Assembly (NCBI RefSeq): GCF_037038585.1
Contig: NC_092526.1
Span: forward strand, 39,197,501-39,261,500
Direction: 5' to 3'
Origin: Patagioenas fasciata
Lineage: Eukaryota; Chordata; Aves; Columbiformes; Columbidae
Length of the DNA stretch: 64,000 nt
Shown: positions 9,638-24,600 of the stretch, in pieces
Numbering within the stretch: the stretch's first letter is position 1
Layout of the letters: every line of letters begins with the position of its first letter
Position numbers and translations under genes: made by a program
Notes under the pieces: generated by a model
The model's database searches: none
What the model was told of the DNA's origin: nothing
Seen by the model: the letters and a program-made list of their open reading frames with translations, nothing else

Positions 9638-12600
9638 CTGAAACACAAGAGGATGTTTACATGTTAGCTTATTTAGGAGGCATGCATGGGTTTAATACAA
9701 ACTTCATTTTAACATAAGGCAGCATTTAACACTCCGGTTTAAACCTGAGAGACCTTGCGCAGGAAGAACTCGGTGTAAATACAACCTGAGAGTAGCACTG
9801 GGATCTCCCGACGTGTTTCTTGCTGAAGTGATGGTTGCCAACATCAAAAACAAAAGACACAGGCCCGAGGAGGAATCCAGGCTCAGCACAGAGCTGCGTT
9901 TCGCTGGGTGAAGGACACGAGCGCTCTTTGCCCAAATGCAAACACTTCAAACGCAAAACAGTCCCACACTGGTTTTGCCAGGCTCTGGCTCCCCTTTGCT
10001 ACATTGCTAGGTTTTTCCTCCAGCCCTTTTGAAACAGTAAAAATAACAGCCCTGTGGCTAAAGGAAATGTTTGTAGGGAAGCCGCGATGGGAGAGATTGG
10101 GAAATTAGGGGGGACTAGTGTTGCCTCAGGAGAAACAGAATGAAATAAGCTTTGCCTGGATGCCACAGGAAGAGGATGGAGGAGCCTGCCTGAAAGAGAA
10201 AAAAACCCAAACCAAACAATAATGAACAAACCAGAAAAACCTCATGCACTCTGTGGTTCAATCTTAGATTGTAATGCCTATTTTTTTTTAAACTTAAACC
10301 ATTTTAGATGTTTTAAGTATTCCCATGTTTCAAAAACATCCCAAGTTGTGGACATGAATATTCTTTAAATGGCTTCAATGTAATTTGAACATCACTGAAG
10401 AGATACGCAGTACAAATGAAAATAAGGATGTCATGCCCAACAATGCAGAATCACAGGAATCAGATGTTTTTACTGAAGTGTTTGCAAGGGTTTGATAAAA
10501 TTGTTCAGCTCTGTTGCCAATGTGCAGGGGACATTTTAAATCAATGTATTTATTCAAGTTGCTAGAGCAAAAGGAAATGCTTTCAAATTTCAGGAACTTG
10601 TTGTGCACCTGAAATCATTAGTAATGCAAACTCAATGCAAACCTAACATGACATGCCATAGCTGTTACACACTAGTAGCAAATCACTGAATTTAAATTGT
10701 AACGAAGGTAATATGCTGTTTGGCAATTCAGACATTTTTGGTAAAAAACCTCAATGAAGTAAAAAGATTTAAAATTTAGGTGAAATAACAACATAATTGG
10801 AAAAACAGAAGGACAAATGTCACTCTGCTGAATGTTTCAGCATCGGCCTCAACTACCTATTTATCCCAGGCTAAAATGACCTCAGCATGCTGAAATTTCC
10901 TGCTGGAGCAGTAAAACATTCAGTGGTACTGAAGCAGCATATTTAGATACTAAGTTTGTTCAGATTTTTAACAAGGCAATCCTCATGTAAACAGCTACAA
11001 ATCAGCTATTTCTTGTTTACTTCCAGTATCTTGCTTAAGCCAAAGGTTTCCCATTACAAAGTGAAACAATGATCACAAACCACCGCACCCTTTTATTTGT
11101 ATAAAGCAAAGCAGCGAAGGTCATTCAACTGCTGCTCGTCTCCCAGCTGCGTGACAATTTAAACTGTGACCATAACGCTTCCTATTTTTAATTTAAAGCA
11201 CATCTCAAAGATTCAGCAGCTTCTCAGACGGAATGTTTTTACAGAATCCCAGAACATCAGGGGTTCGAAGGGACGTGGAAAGCTCATCCAGTGCAATCCC
11301 CCCATGGAGCAGGAACACCCAGCTGAGGTTCCACAGGAAGGTGTCCAGGCGGGTTTGAATGTCTGCAGAGAAGGAGACTCCACAACCTCCCTGGGCAGTC
11401 TGGTCCAGTGTTCTGTTACCCTTACTGAGAAGAAGTTCCTTCTCAAATTTAAGTGGAACCTTTTGTGTTCCAGTTTGAACCCATTACCCCTTGTCCTATC
11501 ACTGGTTGTCACCGAGAAGAGCCTGGCTCCGTCCTTGTGACACTCACCCTTTATATATCTGTAAACATTAATGAGGTCACCACTCAGTCTCCTCTTCTCC
11601 AGCTCCAGAGCCACAGCTCCCTCAGCCTTTCCTCACACGGGAGACGCTCCACTGCCTTCAGCATCTTTGTTGCCCTGCGCTGGACTCTCTCCAGCAGTTC
11701 CCTGTCCTTATGGAACTGAGGGGCCACAACATTCCAGGTGTGGTCTCCCCAGGGCAGAGTAGAGGGGCAGGAGAACCTCTCTGACCTACTGACCACCCCC
11801 TTCTAATCCACCCCAGGTACCATTGGCCTTCCTGGCCACAAGGGCCCAGTGCTGGCTCATGGTCACCCTGCTGTCCCATCCATCATGGGATGTTGTGAAG
11901 ACTTGGTAAAGTAGGGGCCACCAGTTCATCCTTGTGGCCACAGCAGGGTTTCCTATAGTGCTACACAAGTGCAATATCTGATGTGACCGTGTTGGAGCAG
12001 AACACTGTGTCTGCCTGTTACTTAATCCTCCAAGTATTTCCGTACAACCGCTATCGCAGGAGTCTCGCTCAAACAGGACAAGGAGCTGCTGAGGTCTGGC
12101 TGCAGGAACTTTAAATCCTGTCTTCCTGTCATACACGTGTTCATGCAGCCACAGCTAAGAGCCCTTCACAGAGCACAGGTGGCACTTGTGTTCTTCTACG
12201 AGCGTGAAAATGGATGCTGAGAAGGTCAAAATTAAATGTTCTCTTTTTCATGTGCAACAGGATCCAGGGTTTGAATCAGAACATTTAAGACTTCCTAAAG
12301 ATTTCTATAGAAATACCTACAGCATAGCCAAGCTCATCCACCTGAGACATGGTGATTTCTTAGCACAAAGCAGGTTTTTAGCATGCCTGTGCTCTTCTCT
12401 AGGCCTTAATTTTAAAAAGTATACAGCTGAGAAAAAAAATGAGTTCAGCTGCAAACCCCCCCCCCAAACTTGTTTCAAGTGAAATGCTCTTCCACCTCTT
12501 TATTTCACATGAATTTTGAAGACTAGCTTGTTTCTGTACACAACCACTATGTGAAGAACTGATTTGTTTGTATTAGTACCATGAATGCATTACTCACCTC

Positions 12601-15600
12601 TGGTGTCTGGACAGTGGAATTCCACATAACAGGTCTCTGAAGAAAAACAACCTGCTTTGTGGCCAGGTTTCCTTCACTAAAATTGAAAGAAAATGGTTTC
12701 AATATTTTAAAGGCAGTAATAGTCACTGTAACATGTTCATACCTTTCGTAGTCAACTGGAAGTTGTACATGTGCGAGTCCATGAGTGAGGACAGGTTACC
12801 AAGCATTAACTGCCTTATTATTCATTCCTAAACAGTTCTATAATCACATTGAAAAAAGAAACAGAAGCATAGTGCTGGGTGAAGATATTGCACATGAAAA
12901 TTGGCATAAACCAAACATTTTTATTACACAGATAAATGTGAGAAAATTGATTCATGTTTCACGCCTGGGCTAGGACTGATAGACCTGATTTATGTCTAAC
13001 AACAGGGACTTGCTCCAAGAAAAATCAGGGATTACAACTGTTCCTATGAGATCAGGAAAGCCTGTTAACAGCCTGCCACAGAGGAGCTCTTGGAAAACAC
13101 CCAAAACACTGCTATTCCCAGTGTACATCCAATAATGGTCAGGGGTGATGGTTTTGAGATGGTGTTTGGCCCCTCACAATGTTCCTGAATTCAGGTCATT
13201 GCACATTTCAGCACGTCATCCTTGGATGAGAACAGAACTACCTCAAACTCCAGTTTGGGGGAAATGAGGAGGCAGGAGAACAAACTCATTAGTTCCCTCC
13301 AGTTATCAGGGCTTCCTGCTCCCAGAGTCCCCACCTCACTTATCTGCGTTCATTAAAAGAAAACGTGTTACAATTTTATGTCACGACAAGGAAATCAGCA
13401 ATCCTACAACCTTATTCCACTTGGCCAGCTATCTCTCCCTGCCTCAGCTATGTCTGGTTTGATAATATCAGCTGGGAAATCTCCTGAGCACAGGCCTTGG
13501 TGTAGGGAAGAGCCTCCGGCTTATTTTGAAACAGTGTCTGCATTCCTCCAGAGAAAAGAAAAGAACCCCAAACATTAAGATACAGCTTGTACAAATTCTA
13601 CTAGAGCAGAGAAAGGACGCGATGGCGAGCAGACAAAAAGTAAATTAACAACTTTCTAAGTCTGCACTTATTAAAATGCCACACACGAGAAAGCGGCTAC
13701 GAGCTTAATTCACAAAGAACTCAATGACAGCGGGATTTCCACAGAATTTAAATGAGGAAAAAGCACTGGGAGCAAAGCGCTCCGTGGCTTCCCTCTCCTC
13801 TCCTCGTTCTGCCTGTGCCTCGCAAGCCAGGGCGTTTGGAAAACGGATTGAGTAGACTGTCATGATCAATTCCTAACTCCAAAAATCTGTAGGTTTGCCC
13901 TGTATTTGCTTGCAGGGAGGGGAAATAAAGGTCACCACGGAGAAAAGCCGCTGAAGGCTTTTCCTGGCTCTTCTTCCAAGAGCGATGAGGAGCAACAGAG
14001 ACTCTATTGTTAAAATACCAGCAATTTCCTTGTCTGTGTCCTCTTATTATACGTACATAGTTAATAAGGCCCTCAAAACAACCATCGAGCTGAAAGCTTC
14101 TGCCAATGGCTCTGATGCTTACAGGAACATTTTATACACCAAGCCCTTAAAATTCAGGTTAGACCAAGTTTTCTGAAACATGAATAAAAGGAGCAGGGTA
14201 ATGAATTATTTTTAACCTTTCTTTTTTCCCTCCCTCCTCAAAATAAAGTTTTGCCCTCCTTTGGAACTGCACAGCATGTAGACTTGCAGTAGTTATGAGA
14301 CAGACAGCAGCTTCAGGTAAGTCTCCCGGCTTAAAGGTTGTGTTTAATGAAATAAAAATATTAAAAATACTTAGGAAATTTAGACCAAACACATATTAAA
14401 TTCTACAAACTCATGATAATGAGTAACTAAGTTACTGACCAAGTATTCTCCAAGGTATTGTGTTTATCCCCCAGTCACCAGATTTAACTCCTAAAAGGAC
14501 TATTAATTTCATAGCTTCTGAACTTGGCTTTAATTACTGTCAAATTCTTACCTTGCTAACATTTACCTAGTTGTACATAATGCTGAAGGCTCTTTGGGTC
14601 ACTAATATATTATTTGAGAGTCTTTCTTATATCCATTTTTGCTCAAAAACAATTCTATAGCGACTGCTGACAACATTTAAATACCCAAGGTATGTATAGC
14701 ATAGATACAGCAAGGCTTCCATCATAGGCACATTTTTTTCATACCCCTGGAAAAAGAGTATCACTGAGAGAAGAGGGGAACTTCTGTGGGATTTGTACTG
14801 TGCTGATCAACAGAAAACCCCCCGAAAAACCAAAATGAAACCAACCTCAAACCCCACAGTGATTAAAAAAAGGAACATTTCAGTGCACGACAACCCTGTC
14901 ATAGCCCAGAACCTGTTGGTCGCACTGTTCTGTGCAGACACACCGTGGCCACAATGACGGGGAACAGATCAGATTGGGTGAAGATTTGCAATAAATTAGG
15001 AGAAGAGGAAAACAGAGATTAAGCAAAATATAAAGGTGAATAAAAACGGAGAGCAGGCTGCCCTGCTAGCATCTTTTATTCTAAAATAGCATTTTCTTTA
15101 TAAACTTTGCCCAAATTATTTTTTAAATAAATACGACGATACGAACACGACAGATCATCCTCAAGCTTTGCTCATTTTGTTTGTTCGGTGTTTCTGAAGC
15201 CTGTTAATATTCAAGGCTGGGTTTTGAGGTCAGAGTCCCCAGTCTGGGAAAAGAACAGCTGTTGAGCAGCACCGAGTGTCCTCTTTATTGAGCCATTTCA
15301 CTTGCATTCCTGGGATAACCCACCACTGCGGTCATGGCATCTTTCCCATCAGACACACAGTAACCATCCAGGAATTTCTTCTCCTTAAATACCAACATTG
15401 AGGCCTAAAAATAGTATTTATCATTCACTACTTAGCCTACCAGGATAGAAACACAGTCTTTTTTGGACTCTTAAGGATTCTTAATTCCTAATTAGGAATT
15501 CTTGTTCATCAGCTTTTAAAAAAAATGGAATAGCTGTATATTAGACACATAACAGGCACACACAACTTGATTCATCCTTTTTCTTCTAAAAGTATCTCAT

Positions 15601-18600
15601 GACCCACATGAGGACAACAAGTATTAGGTAATTCATGCAGAGATCCACCCAGCCCTTCAGCCCAGGGAGCAAATGCTTTTTATCAGTCTGAATTATTCTA
15701 GAGTTGATACGAAACGAATCCTATTTCAGATTTGGCCAGGTTACAACCCTGTTTTGTGTGATCACAGCTATTAGTGGGCTGGTTGTGGCACATGCTGCTT
15801 CAGACACTTAGTGCAACTTCAGTCTCTTGCTGGTATATTCCCTTCTTACTGGTTGGAGGAACAGGCCCAGTTTAATGCAACTGGTTTGGCCTCCCCAGTG
15901 GCCAGGACAGGAGATGGTCACTGTCCTGGTCCTGCTGGCCACACTTACACATTTCAACTACTTTCTCTGAAGAAATGAATTAAAGAATAACCATTTTGTT
16001 TCACGCTCAAAACTGCTTCCCTCTGGAGCACAAGCCTCACAAGTTCAGAATTTCATAACAAAGCAAAACATACACAGATCCTTAAAAAAAAAAAGCAGAA
16101 CATGCCATATTGTTTTACCACAATTTCTTCTTCGTGTTTAACCACTTGGGAAAAATCAACTATTGAAAGAAACACAGCTAAAATAAACCACACCACCTAT
16201 TTCCTGACTAGAAAAACCTCCTTCTCACATGGGCGAGTTGCTTTAATTATGTCAAATCACTTGAGCAAAATTCCAGTTTCTTGGAGCAGTTCATCCCAAC
16301 CTTTCATTCACATCCTTGTTCATGGTGTCTTGATTTAATACAGTGAGCTCTGGATCCAAAGATTACTCAAGTTGCCCACACTCTCCCTTGTCCTTAATGA
16401 GCCCGTAGCTGCGCCTCAGTACATTTGTTTGTTTTCAAATCTTGGCAATCTAATAGGAGGAGAGTTTTATTTTTCTTAAAAAAAATGGAAAAGAGGTGTG
16501 TGTATGCCTAATCCAGTGTTTAATTTGCCTTTTTTAGCATGAGGTCATGAAGAAAAGCACAGTTAAATAAACAACAACCACCGTCCTAACCTGGAACCTT
16601 ATAGACGATCCAGGTCTGCTATTCAGCTCTTCTCACGTATATCTAAATATCGCAATAAGAGAACTGAAATCCAGTATGTTAGTACTAGATTTGAAATGAA
16701 AGGTAACGTCTAGGTTAAAGAAGAGAAGAAACGGCCCAATAACTCGCTGGATTAGCACATTCTCCCCCTAATTTGCAACCAACATTGCATGACTGTCTTG
16801 TGACAACCACTCACCAAGGTCCCAAATTAGAGAACTATTTCAACACCGTGTTTAAACTTGAAGCATACAAGTAACCCATTGCCCGAGACTGGGTGCACAA
16901 CAAAAAGTTTCCTAAATAACATCTTTAATGCTTAGATATAAAGAACGTATTTTAAATGTAGGATTATTGGCCTAGTTTGAAACTCACTGCAGTCAGCTGT
17001 CCTAAAACAGCGTGGTATGAAAAGACTCCACCATAATGCTACCTATATCTCACAGTTTTACAGGCAGTTAACATTATTAGTATTTTTCTTCCTTTTGCAT
17101 TAAGTACACAAGTAATTGCTTGATAGTTCTGAGATGTAACCACCCAAAATGCTGTGATGTACAGTCTGGGTACCTGTCATGTCGAACAATCGGTGTGGGC
17201 AGGACGCAGGTCAGGAGCCATCCAAACTCAGCCAGCGTGTGCAGTAAAGGTCCGTAATCTGTTTTAATTTCACACCCCTACATTAATAATTATAAAAAGT
17301 AGTAAAGAGACTCTGCACAGGTTTTATTTGCATTTCTACACAAGTTATGACGACTCTTCTCTCATTTATAATGAGAGAATCTAATCCTTTGAGATGACAA
17401 ACTCTTTTTTGGTGGAGATTCACTACTGAAAACTGTTCGAGAAGTTCAAAACTATGCAAAACTAGGAAAGCAGGCAGAATATACTGATTTTAGGTGAGAG
17501 CCCTGATTCAGCAAGACATCCAAAGCACATCTCACTTGTTAAACTTGTCGTGTTGCTAAATCAATGCCTACAACTTTTTAAACACCATAACAGGTGTCTC
17601 AATTGATGTCTTTAGGCTTTTATTTCACCCCTGTATTTACATGGAGTATCTCCAAAGCAAGCCCTTAGCATCCTCCAGCAATGATTACTGGTATGAATTG
17701 ATGACATCTGAAAGTAATCTTTTAACATTAAAACCATGAAATAATTCTATCGCTGCACCACGCTACAGTAGTGCATGCAATTTTATTAGGAAAAATTGAG
17801 TCTTTCATATTTAGCAGTGAAATGTCGCTAAGAATATACATCTGAAAAACATACCCAGTTAATTCATTATCATTTTCTTCTTGTTCTGCTTCTAGTTTTT
17901 GTTATTTTCTTCTCCTTTTTATTTAAAAATACTTCAGCACATCGTCAGCGGAGCTGCACTTGCTGAAATTATATCTAAACACATATTTCAAAAACAAACC
18001 CAAAACACCACGAGCAAAACAACCCCAGGAAAACATTTTCTTTGCTGGTTGCATTTGTTGGTATGAGTATTTTTAATGTGAGGCCAGAATCCCTGCAGCG
18101 TATTTCTTTTATGCACACTGCCCAATGGCCTCAGGCCCGACTCCACTTTTATGATTTAAAGCTTTAGTTTAACTTACACAGGTGGCTTCAAGAAACCATC
18201 CTGCACGTTTATCAAACACTGGTACCAGCATTCTGAGGAAAAACACAAAGGAAACTAAGTAGGAAATTGCATTGCTAAATAATGAGCAGTTTACCTCGAT
18301 GACTGTCCATTGTTCAACAACTATTGCATCATTTCCTTTTCGGTTGGAACCTGGAACCCCAGCACCTTCTTCTTCGTAGATGAATAATCCTTCTAAAGAT
18401 TTGGGCAAATAGTCCCCTGTGAACATAAAGACAAAGTTTTATGCTGATGTCTTACTGAGATGTACCCATGGGTTTGTTTTTCTCATTGAACAGTCCTCTA
18501 AAATGAACTGAGGCAGCAAATACCTCAAGTTTGTGGTTATTTCCACGTCTAGTTACAACTTGATGAAGTATGCAAGTCAACTTGTTATTCAAAACCTTCT

Positions 18601-21600
18601 TCTACACAAATGGAACTCTGAGCCACCTCATTTTCTCAAAGCCATTAGCCACGTCCATGCTCAAATCTGAGTTTCAGTTTCCTGTATTCACCGCATCCCT
18701 TATGGGCACAAACCCATTTATTCAATGTCACGTGTCCGACAATAAATGCAGCTTTTGATGCGGTAGGAGAGAACGTGAAGATGAATGAAGCATGAAGCGC
18801 AAAACCTGGCTACTGGGACTTAAACAAAGCCATAAATGGCCACAGGAAGAGCCCGAAACAGAAGTAATTGTAGGAAGATTCCTGCTGGGAAGGAAGTTTC
18901 AGAGCACAGCTCCCAATTTACTTGAGGCCTGACAGTATCCGGTTGGCCCAAACTAACGCTCTGCACCAAATATTGCTGCATTTTCTGGTCTTGCTTCTCC
19001 TGAGAGTCACTGGGAAGCCTTTTCTGCAGATGTGCCACCAACTATTTATTCGTACTATTTTTTACTCTATCGCATGTAGCAGATTTATGTAGTTTGAGTT
19101 ATGAGTATCTAGACATTTGCATATGTATCTCTTCCATGCATTTGTAGAGATGTTGGATACATTGTTATATTTTAGATTACACATAAATATAATGTGATTG
19201 TACATGGAACTGAACATATGAATATCTGCACAAATCCTAATAATTCATAAATACTCCATCTTATAAATTCATGGCCTTCAAGCTTTCTCCAGTGTTTAGA
19301 CAGATTATTAAAATGGGCAGTCCACCTACAACATGTCAGAATATTTATTTTCCTATCATTTTCAAACATGCTAGAATAACTCTAAATCTTAAACAGTTAT
19401 TGACACAAGACACCTCCACTCAGTGGTATTTTGGGACAAACTTATAATTCGTAAAGTGCACCATGTCAATAATCATTGAAAAAGCTACGTGTGTGGCTAA
19501 ATGGTTCATCTGCCCCAATTACAAGAGTTTATCTTTGTTAATACCACAAATTAAAAAAAATAAGTGCTGCATGATAGATAAAATAAATCAGAAAAAGCAA
19601 AACTATTGCCACAGCACTTCTACTAATATTTGATACATTTATGACCAGAAAAGCCTCCAAGGCAGCTGCAAGTGTAGGAAGCACTATAGTGCTAAAAGAG
19701 AACCTACCTGGGTTATTTTTATGACTGTATCCTCTTTTGGCAGCGGAACACAAAAGCTGGTAATTATTAAGAACTGTCAATGATTTTTTTTTTTTTTCCA
19801 ATTCCCTTTATGTTAAAACTTCCTCCTGCCTTAAACTGGGTATTGCATTTTGATCCTGGGAGGATGAGAACTATGCTGGCTCTGCAGAACACCTGTACAG
19901 TCCGAACTCAAGGAGGATTTCTGCAGCTGCCCGACTTGTACCCTGTGGGTTTGTACTTATTACCTAAATATTTATTTAGCTAATAATTATTTAGCTAAAT
20001 ATTTATTTAAATACATATATAATATGTATTTAATAGCTAAAATGTGCTCATTTTACTACAGCTGTATAAAAGGACAGCTACTGCTAAAGACACCTCATGG
20101 TCTGAAAGCAAACAAACATGGGGTGAAAATGACAACTAGATGCACACGCAGACACATGGGATGTAATTCTAGTAATGAGCCTAAATGCTCAAAGCCTTTT
20201 TTTTCCCCCAATAAGCATTTTAGGTTTCCCTCTGTCTGATGCCAAACTTTTACGTGGTTATAAAACTCTTCAACGCTCACCTCAAGAGCAAACGTTTTAG
20301 CTTAAGAACTCAGTAGCTAAATTAATTTCTCGCTGTGGTTACAGACACTCAATCAGCTGCAGAATTCCATCCACGGAGCGAGTTGTGCCTGCAAATAGAT
20401 CCAGTTTAATTCAGCAGCGTCCCAGCCGTGGGTCTAACACACGCATTCCGGTCGAGTGGGGCTGAAACAGAAGCACCAACTGCTGCAGAACTATAGCCCG
20501 GCTATAGAAGCCGGGATGGTTATTCCAACAGCTCCAGGGAATGGGAGGACTGCAAAACCAGTGCTGGACAACAGCTGCAAAGATTAATTTCAACAGCTGC
20601 CAAAAACACCCGTCAGTGAATTGTAATATAGCTCCTGAGGTATTTTCCAGCTCTAAAAAAAAAAAAAAAATCACTTCTGAAAAGTCGGAGTCTGATTTCT
20701 CACCTCTCCTCCCCCAAGGGAAACTTGGCTCTTGCACTGACTTCAACAGACAGGAATCATTTAAGAGGAAAAAAAGATGGCAAATACAAGCAGTGCTGTT
20801 AGCTAATGTGCACTAAACCCGCAGTTTGAGAGGGACCGGCCGCCAAATTCCATTTGAGGTAAATACAGTGATGTTGACGTGCTTGTCTTCCTCTGGCAAT
20901 CACTAAATTTACTTTATTGCAGAGCTACAGAAACGCAGAGATTCACACTCAAAACTAAACTACTGAGAACAACAAAAACGGAAGAGCTCCCATTATTTTT
21001 AGGGCTTGATTTTTGAAGAACCTAGATCATGTAAATTCCAAATATAGTATATGGTAAATATAAAAACTACTCAAAATCCCAGTAATCCCACCCTCCTCGT
21101 ATAATGCATGTAAGTAGCAGATGTAAAATGATTTATGAGAGCCACTTAAGTAAACTATAGCACTTGATAATCAGCCTTAGTGTCGCAAAAAGCATTTAAG
21201 GTCTCTGAAACCTTCACAACAAACTTTCTACAAGACTTTTCTTCACTGCAGCCCCATGTTTTCCTCGCTTACACTGAGCTGCCATAAGCAATTCTAAAGG
21301 AACAACAACTTAATACAACAGCAAGACATGAAGGCAGGAACTTGGAAAGCTCAGTGGGATCATCTCACCAGAATAAAAACTGAGATTGAACTGAAACTGG
21401 CAGAGTGAAGGAGAAAATCTGATAATCCTTTGGACCCGAAGCAGCGAGCAGCTGAATATGAACAGCAGGGAAACAGGGATCTGATGATTTTTTCCCCCCC
21501 ATTATCTTTTCCTTTATTAAAACAACACAATAAAAAAAATAATAGTATAAAAGGTTTATCTCATTATAATGCTACATGACTTTCCTGCTTTGGAAGTCAT

Positions 21601-24600
21601 TGATTTGATGAAACAAAGCAGAAATTTTAATTATCCAGAGCTATGACTACCTAGAAAACAAGTTATTCCCTTTTTGGGTATCAAATTCTATACATTCACA
21701 ATGACATGATTACATATTACCCTTCACACCAAGAAGCAAAACATGATCTACTTTTTGAAAATTATGTAGTTCTACATAAACAAGTAAAAGCGTCACAGTA
21801 TTCTGGGACAGTACTCACCTTTAGAAGTTTCCCAGTGTACAAAAGAATCAATTAAGGACAATCCTTTTCTATAATAAAATGTGGTTAATTCCAGCCAGTC
21901 TGCTTCCAGTGTACTAATAACCAGCCCCTTTCTTGCTACTTTCATAGACAAAACTCCTTCATGGTAGGTCCAGCAGGTAGAATCATCATCAAAAACATTG
22001 AAGACTGTAAATAGCTTGTCTAAGAAAAGAAAGAGGAAGAAGAATTAACCTCTGGAAGATGGTGCTCCAAATTAAGTTCCTATTTCAGTATGGTTTTATA
22101 ATTCTAAGCAACAGTTTTAAGAATGGTTTCTTGATGTGACCAACCTCTGCTTGAGCCCTAAACACACTCAGGATGAGGTGGGTATGCTGTGAAATATAAG
22201 AAAAATTTGAACATATTGCGAGTGAGTTGTTGCTGGACCTTTTAGGTAGGTGGGTTTTTGCATAGGGAATATATGCTACAGCTAAGAAAAACCCAGCACA
22301 AACAGCCTTCATTTCTGCTCCTCATAGAACTTCCGACAACAAGTATTTAAAATTACTATAACTAAAGATTAAAGACAATTTTCTAAATGTTTTATATTCT
22401 GAATGCTGTGTACAATATTGAATTTTACCCATTATTTTCTGAAGGTTACTTGAGTACCAGTATAATTACTTGTCCACTGGGGTTTCCCACAAAGCAACCG
22501 CTGAGTGAGTCGAGCATGCAAAATCTGCGCGTCCTCAAACACTTCTATAGGTAACATTCCCAGATCCGTAGCATTTTAAGAAAATCACTGGTGAAGAATT
22601 ATCCTAGACTTATAAATGTATTCTACAAACACATGTGTATGTCAGTGCTGGGAGAAATAACAAAGCAGTTGGGGACAAATGCTCTCCGATGGCCTCACAT
22701 TGCAACAGCAGGTGCTGGATCAGCTGGAGCACATTTGGGACAAAAATGTTGAACTCTATCAGTACGAGATGACTCTCCTTTCCGTACAGTTTTATTTTAT
22801 CACCTCCACAGTTGGCTGTAGAAACATAAGTGTGTTTATGATGTCAAATCTTTCCCACATGCTAAGGTGAGATCACCTTTATATTTGTTCTTTAGGACAA
22901 AAAAAAAAAAAAAAAAAATCAAGTTTCCTGATACAACTATTCAATTCCTCATCCATATCAGAAATTTGCCTCTGCAATGGGTGTATTTGTAGCCAAAATC
23001 CAGATGTTATGACCCCCAAATCTAGAACTCAGACACAGTTTTGCACCTTTGGAGAAGACCTAACTAGAAATGGCATGCTGAAGCAGCAGTACATACCTTT
23101 GCCATGTAAGACCGACTTGGAAAATATACTGATGTGAATTTTCAAAGTGCCGGTTACACACAACATTTGCAAAGAAAGGTGGTGAAGTTTTCCCAAGTTT
23201 TGCCCCAGGAACTCCCATAACTTTCCAGACTAGAGCAGAGAAGCCTGACAAATCCTCACCCAAGCTTTTGGGAGAATTGCCCAAGAACACCGTACGTAGG
23301 GATGTGCTGGTTCCTGGTCACACCAGCCGCACAAACAAAGCTCCTTCACAGAACCAAGAGTTTCCAGCTTTTTACTGACGTATACTGGTTCAAGCCGCAT
23401 GGAAAGAGTTAAGCTGTAACAGCTCCTGCTATAAAGGCTCAGCATGTTGTACAAGAACCGATTTAATTCAAGTGTTAAAAATAAGAGGGACATTGATTAA
23501 CTCAGTGCTCAGTCATTATCCTGACAGTCTACAAACTGGAGAGGGTGCTTAACTCTTCCCAGGAAAGCGAAGAGGTTGCAATTAAAACACGGCTGGCCCA
23601 TCAGGGAAAAACCTATTATGTCAAAACCCAACACGAAGGTTTCACGCTGCCCGTTTTCCACACAACCCCACGCTGCATTGGTTTTCATGTTTCACATTAC
23701 TCCTTCCTTTCCACCTTTTCCTCCCAGCCAACCAGAAGGCCTCGGTGTTTCGCTACCAGGCTACACCAAGTACCTCAGATTCTTCCACAACTCAGTCTTC
23801 TGCCACAGCACCAAGGCTTTTCAGCGATACTTTTCCTTCCTGCACAATCTTTTAATGCTTACTTTCCTCTGGTGTCAATTCGTTTTGTAACAATTATCCT
23901 CTTTGATTTCATGGTCAACGCATTCATTCAAGTCATCTCTTTCAAGATGTTTCTTGAAGGCACGTTAACCAGAAAGAATCCATTAGGAACGGATTTATTT
24001 GCTGCACGTTATGCGAGTTGGACAGAAGCACATAAAATTACAGCTCTAGCTGGAATATCTCTTTGCTGTCAGTTCTGAAACAGGCAGAGCTGGAATCATA
24101 ACATATTCTTATTAAGTTACGAGCATGTAGTGAATTTCTATTAAGAGTAAGTGAAAACTATATGTATTTAGGAAAAGGTTTTAAAGCAACTGCATCCTTC
24201 TAAAACAAAAGGTTTTACTCCCATATTTATCATACACATATCAAGCAAGAAAGCTGTTTGTTTGCACCAGAACAAAAACCAGAATTACCCTTTGGGTGAT
24301 TTTTTTTCCCTTTTTCTTTAAATTACAAACTAGAATTTTGACAGTACCTTTGTAATATTCTATATGAAAACTGAAATATCATTTTAGTATATTATCACAG
24401 TTCATGCCTACATAAAATAGGAGGTAAATATTTCTTCTGTTTCCTCAACCGATGACTTTTTCAGAAATACGTCTGTATTTATGGAAGGCGCATCTTCAAA
24501 AAACAGCATGTGAGACAACAGAACATGCTGCTCTGTTGTTTTATTCCAACATCTTTTTAAAACAAAGTCTCGCTAAAGTAACTTCTTTCTGCAAGGAACA

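Noticed and set aside
11213-11614. 133-residue frame on the - strand
   Set aside because: It is the decayed C-terminal reverse-transcriptase segment of a CR1 LINE, not a host gene.
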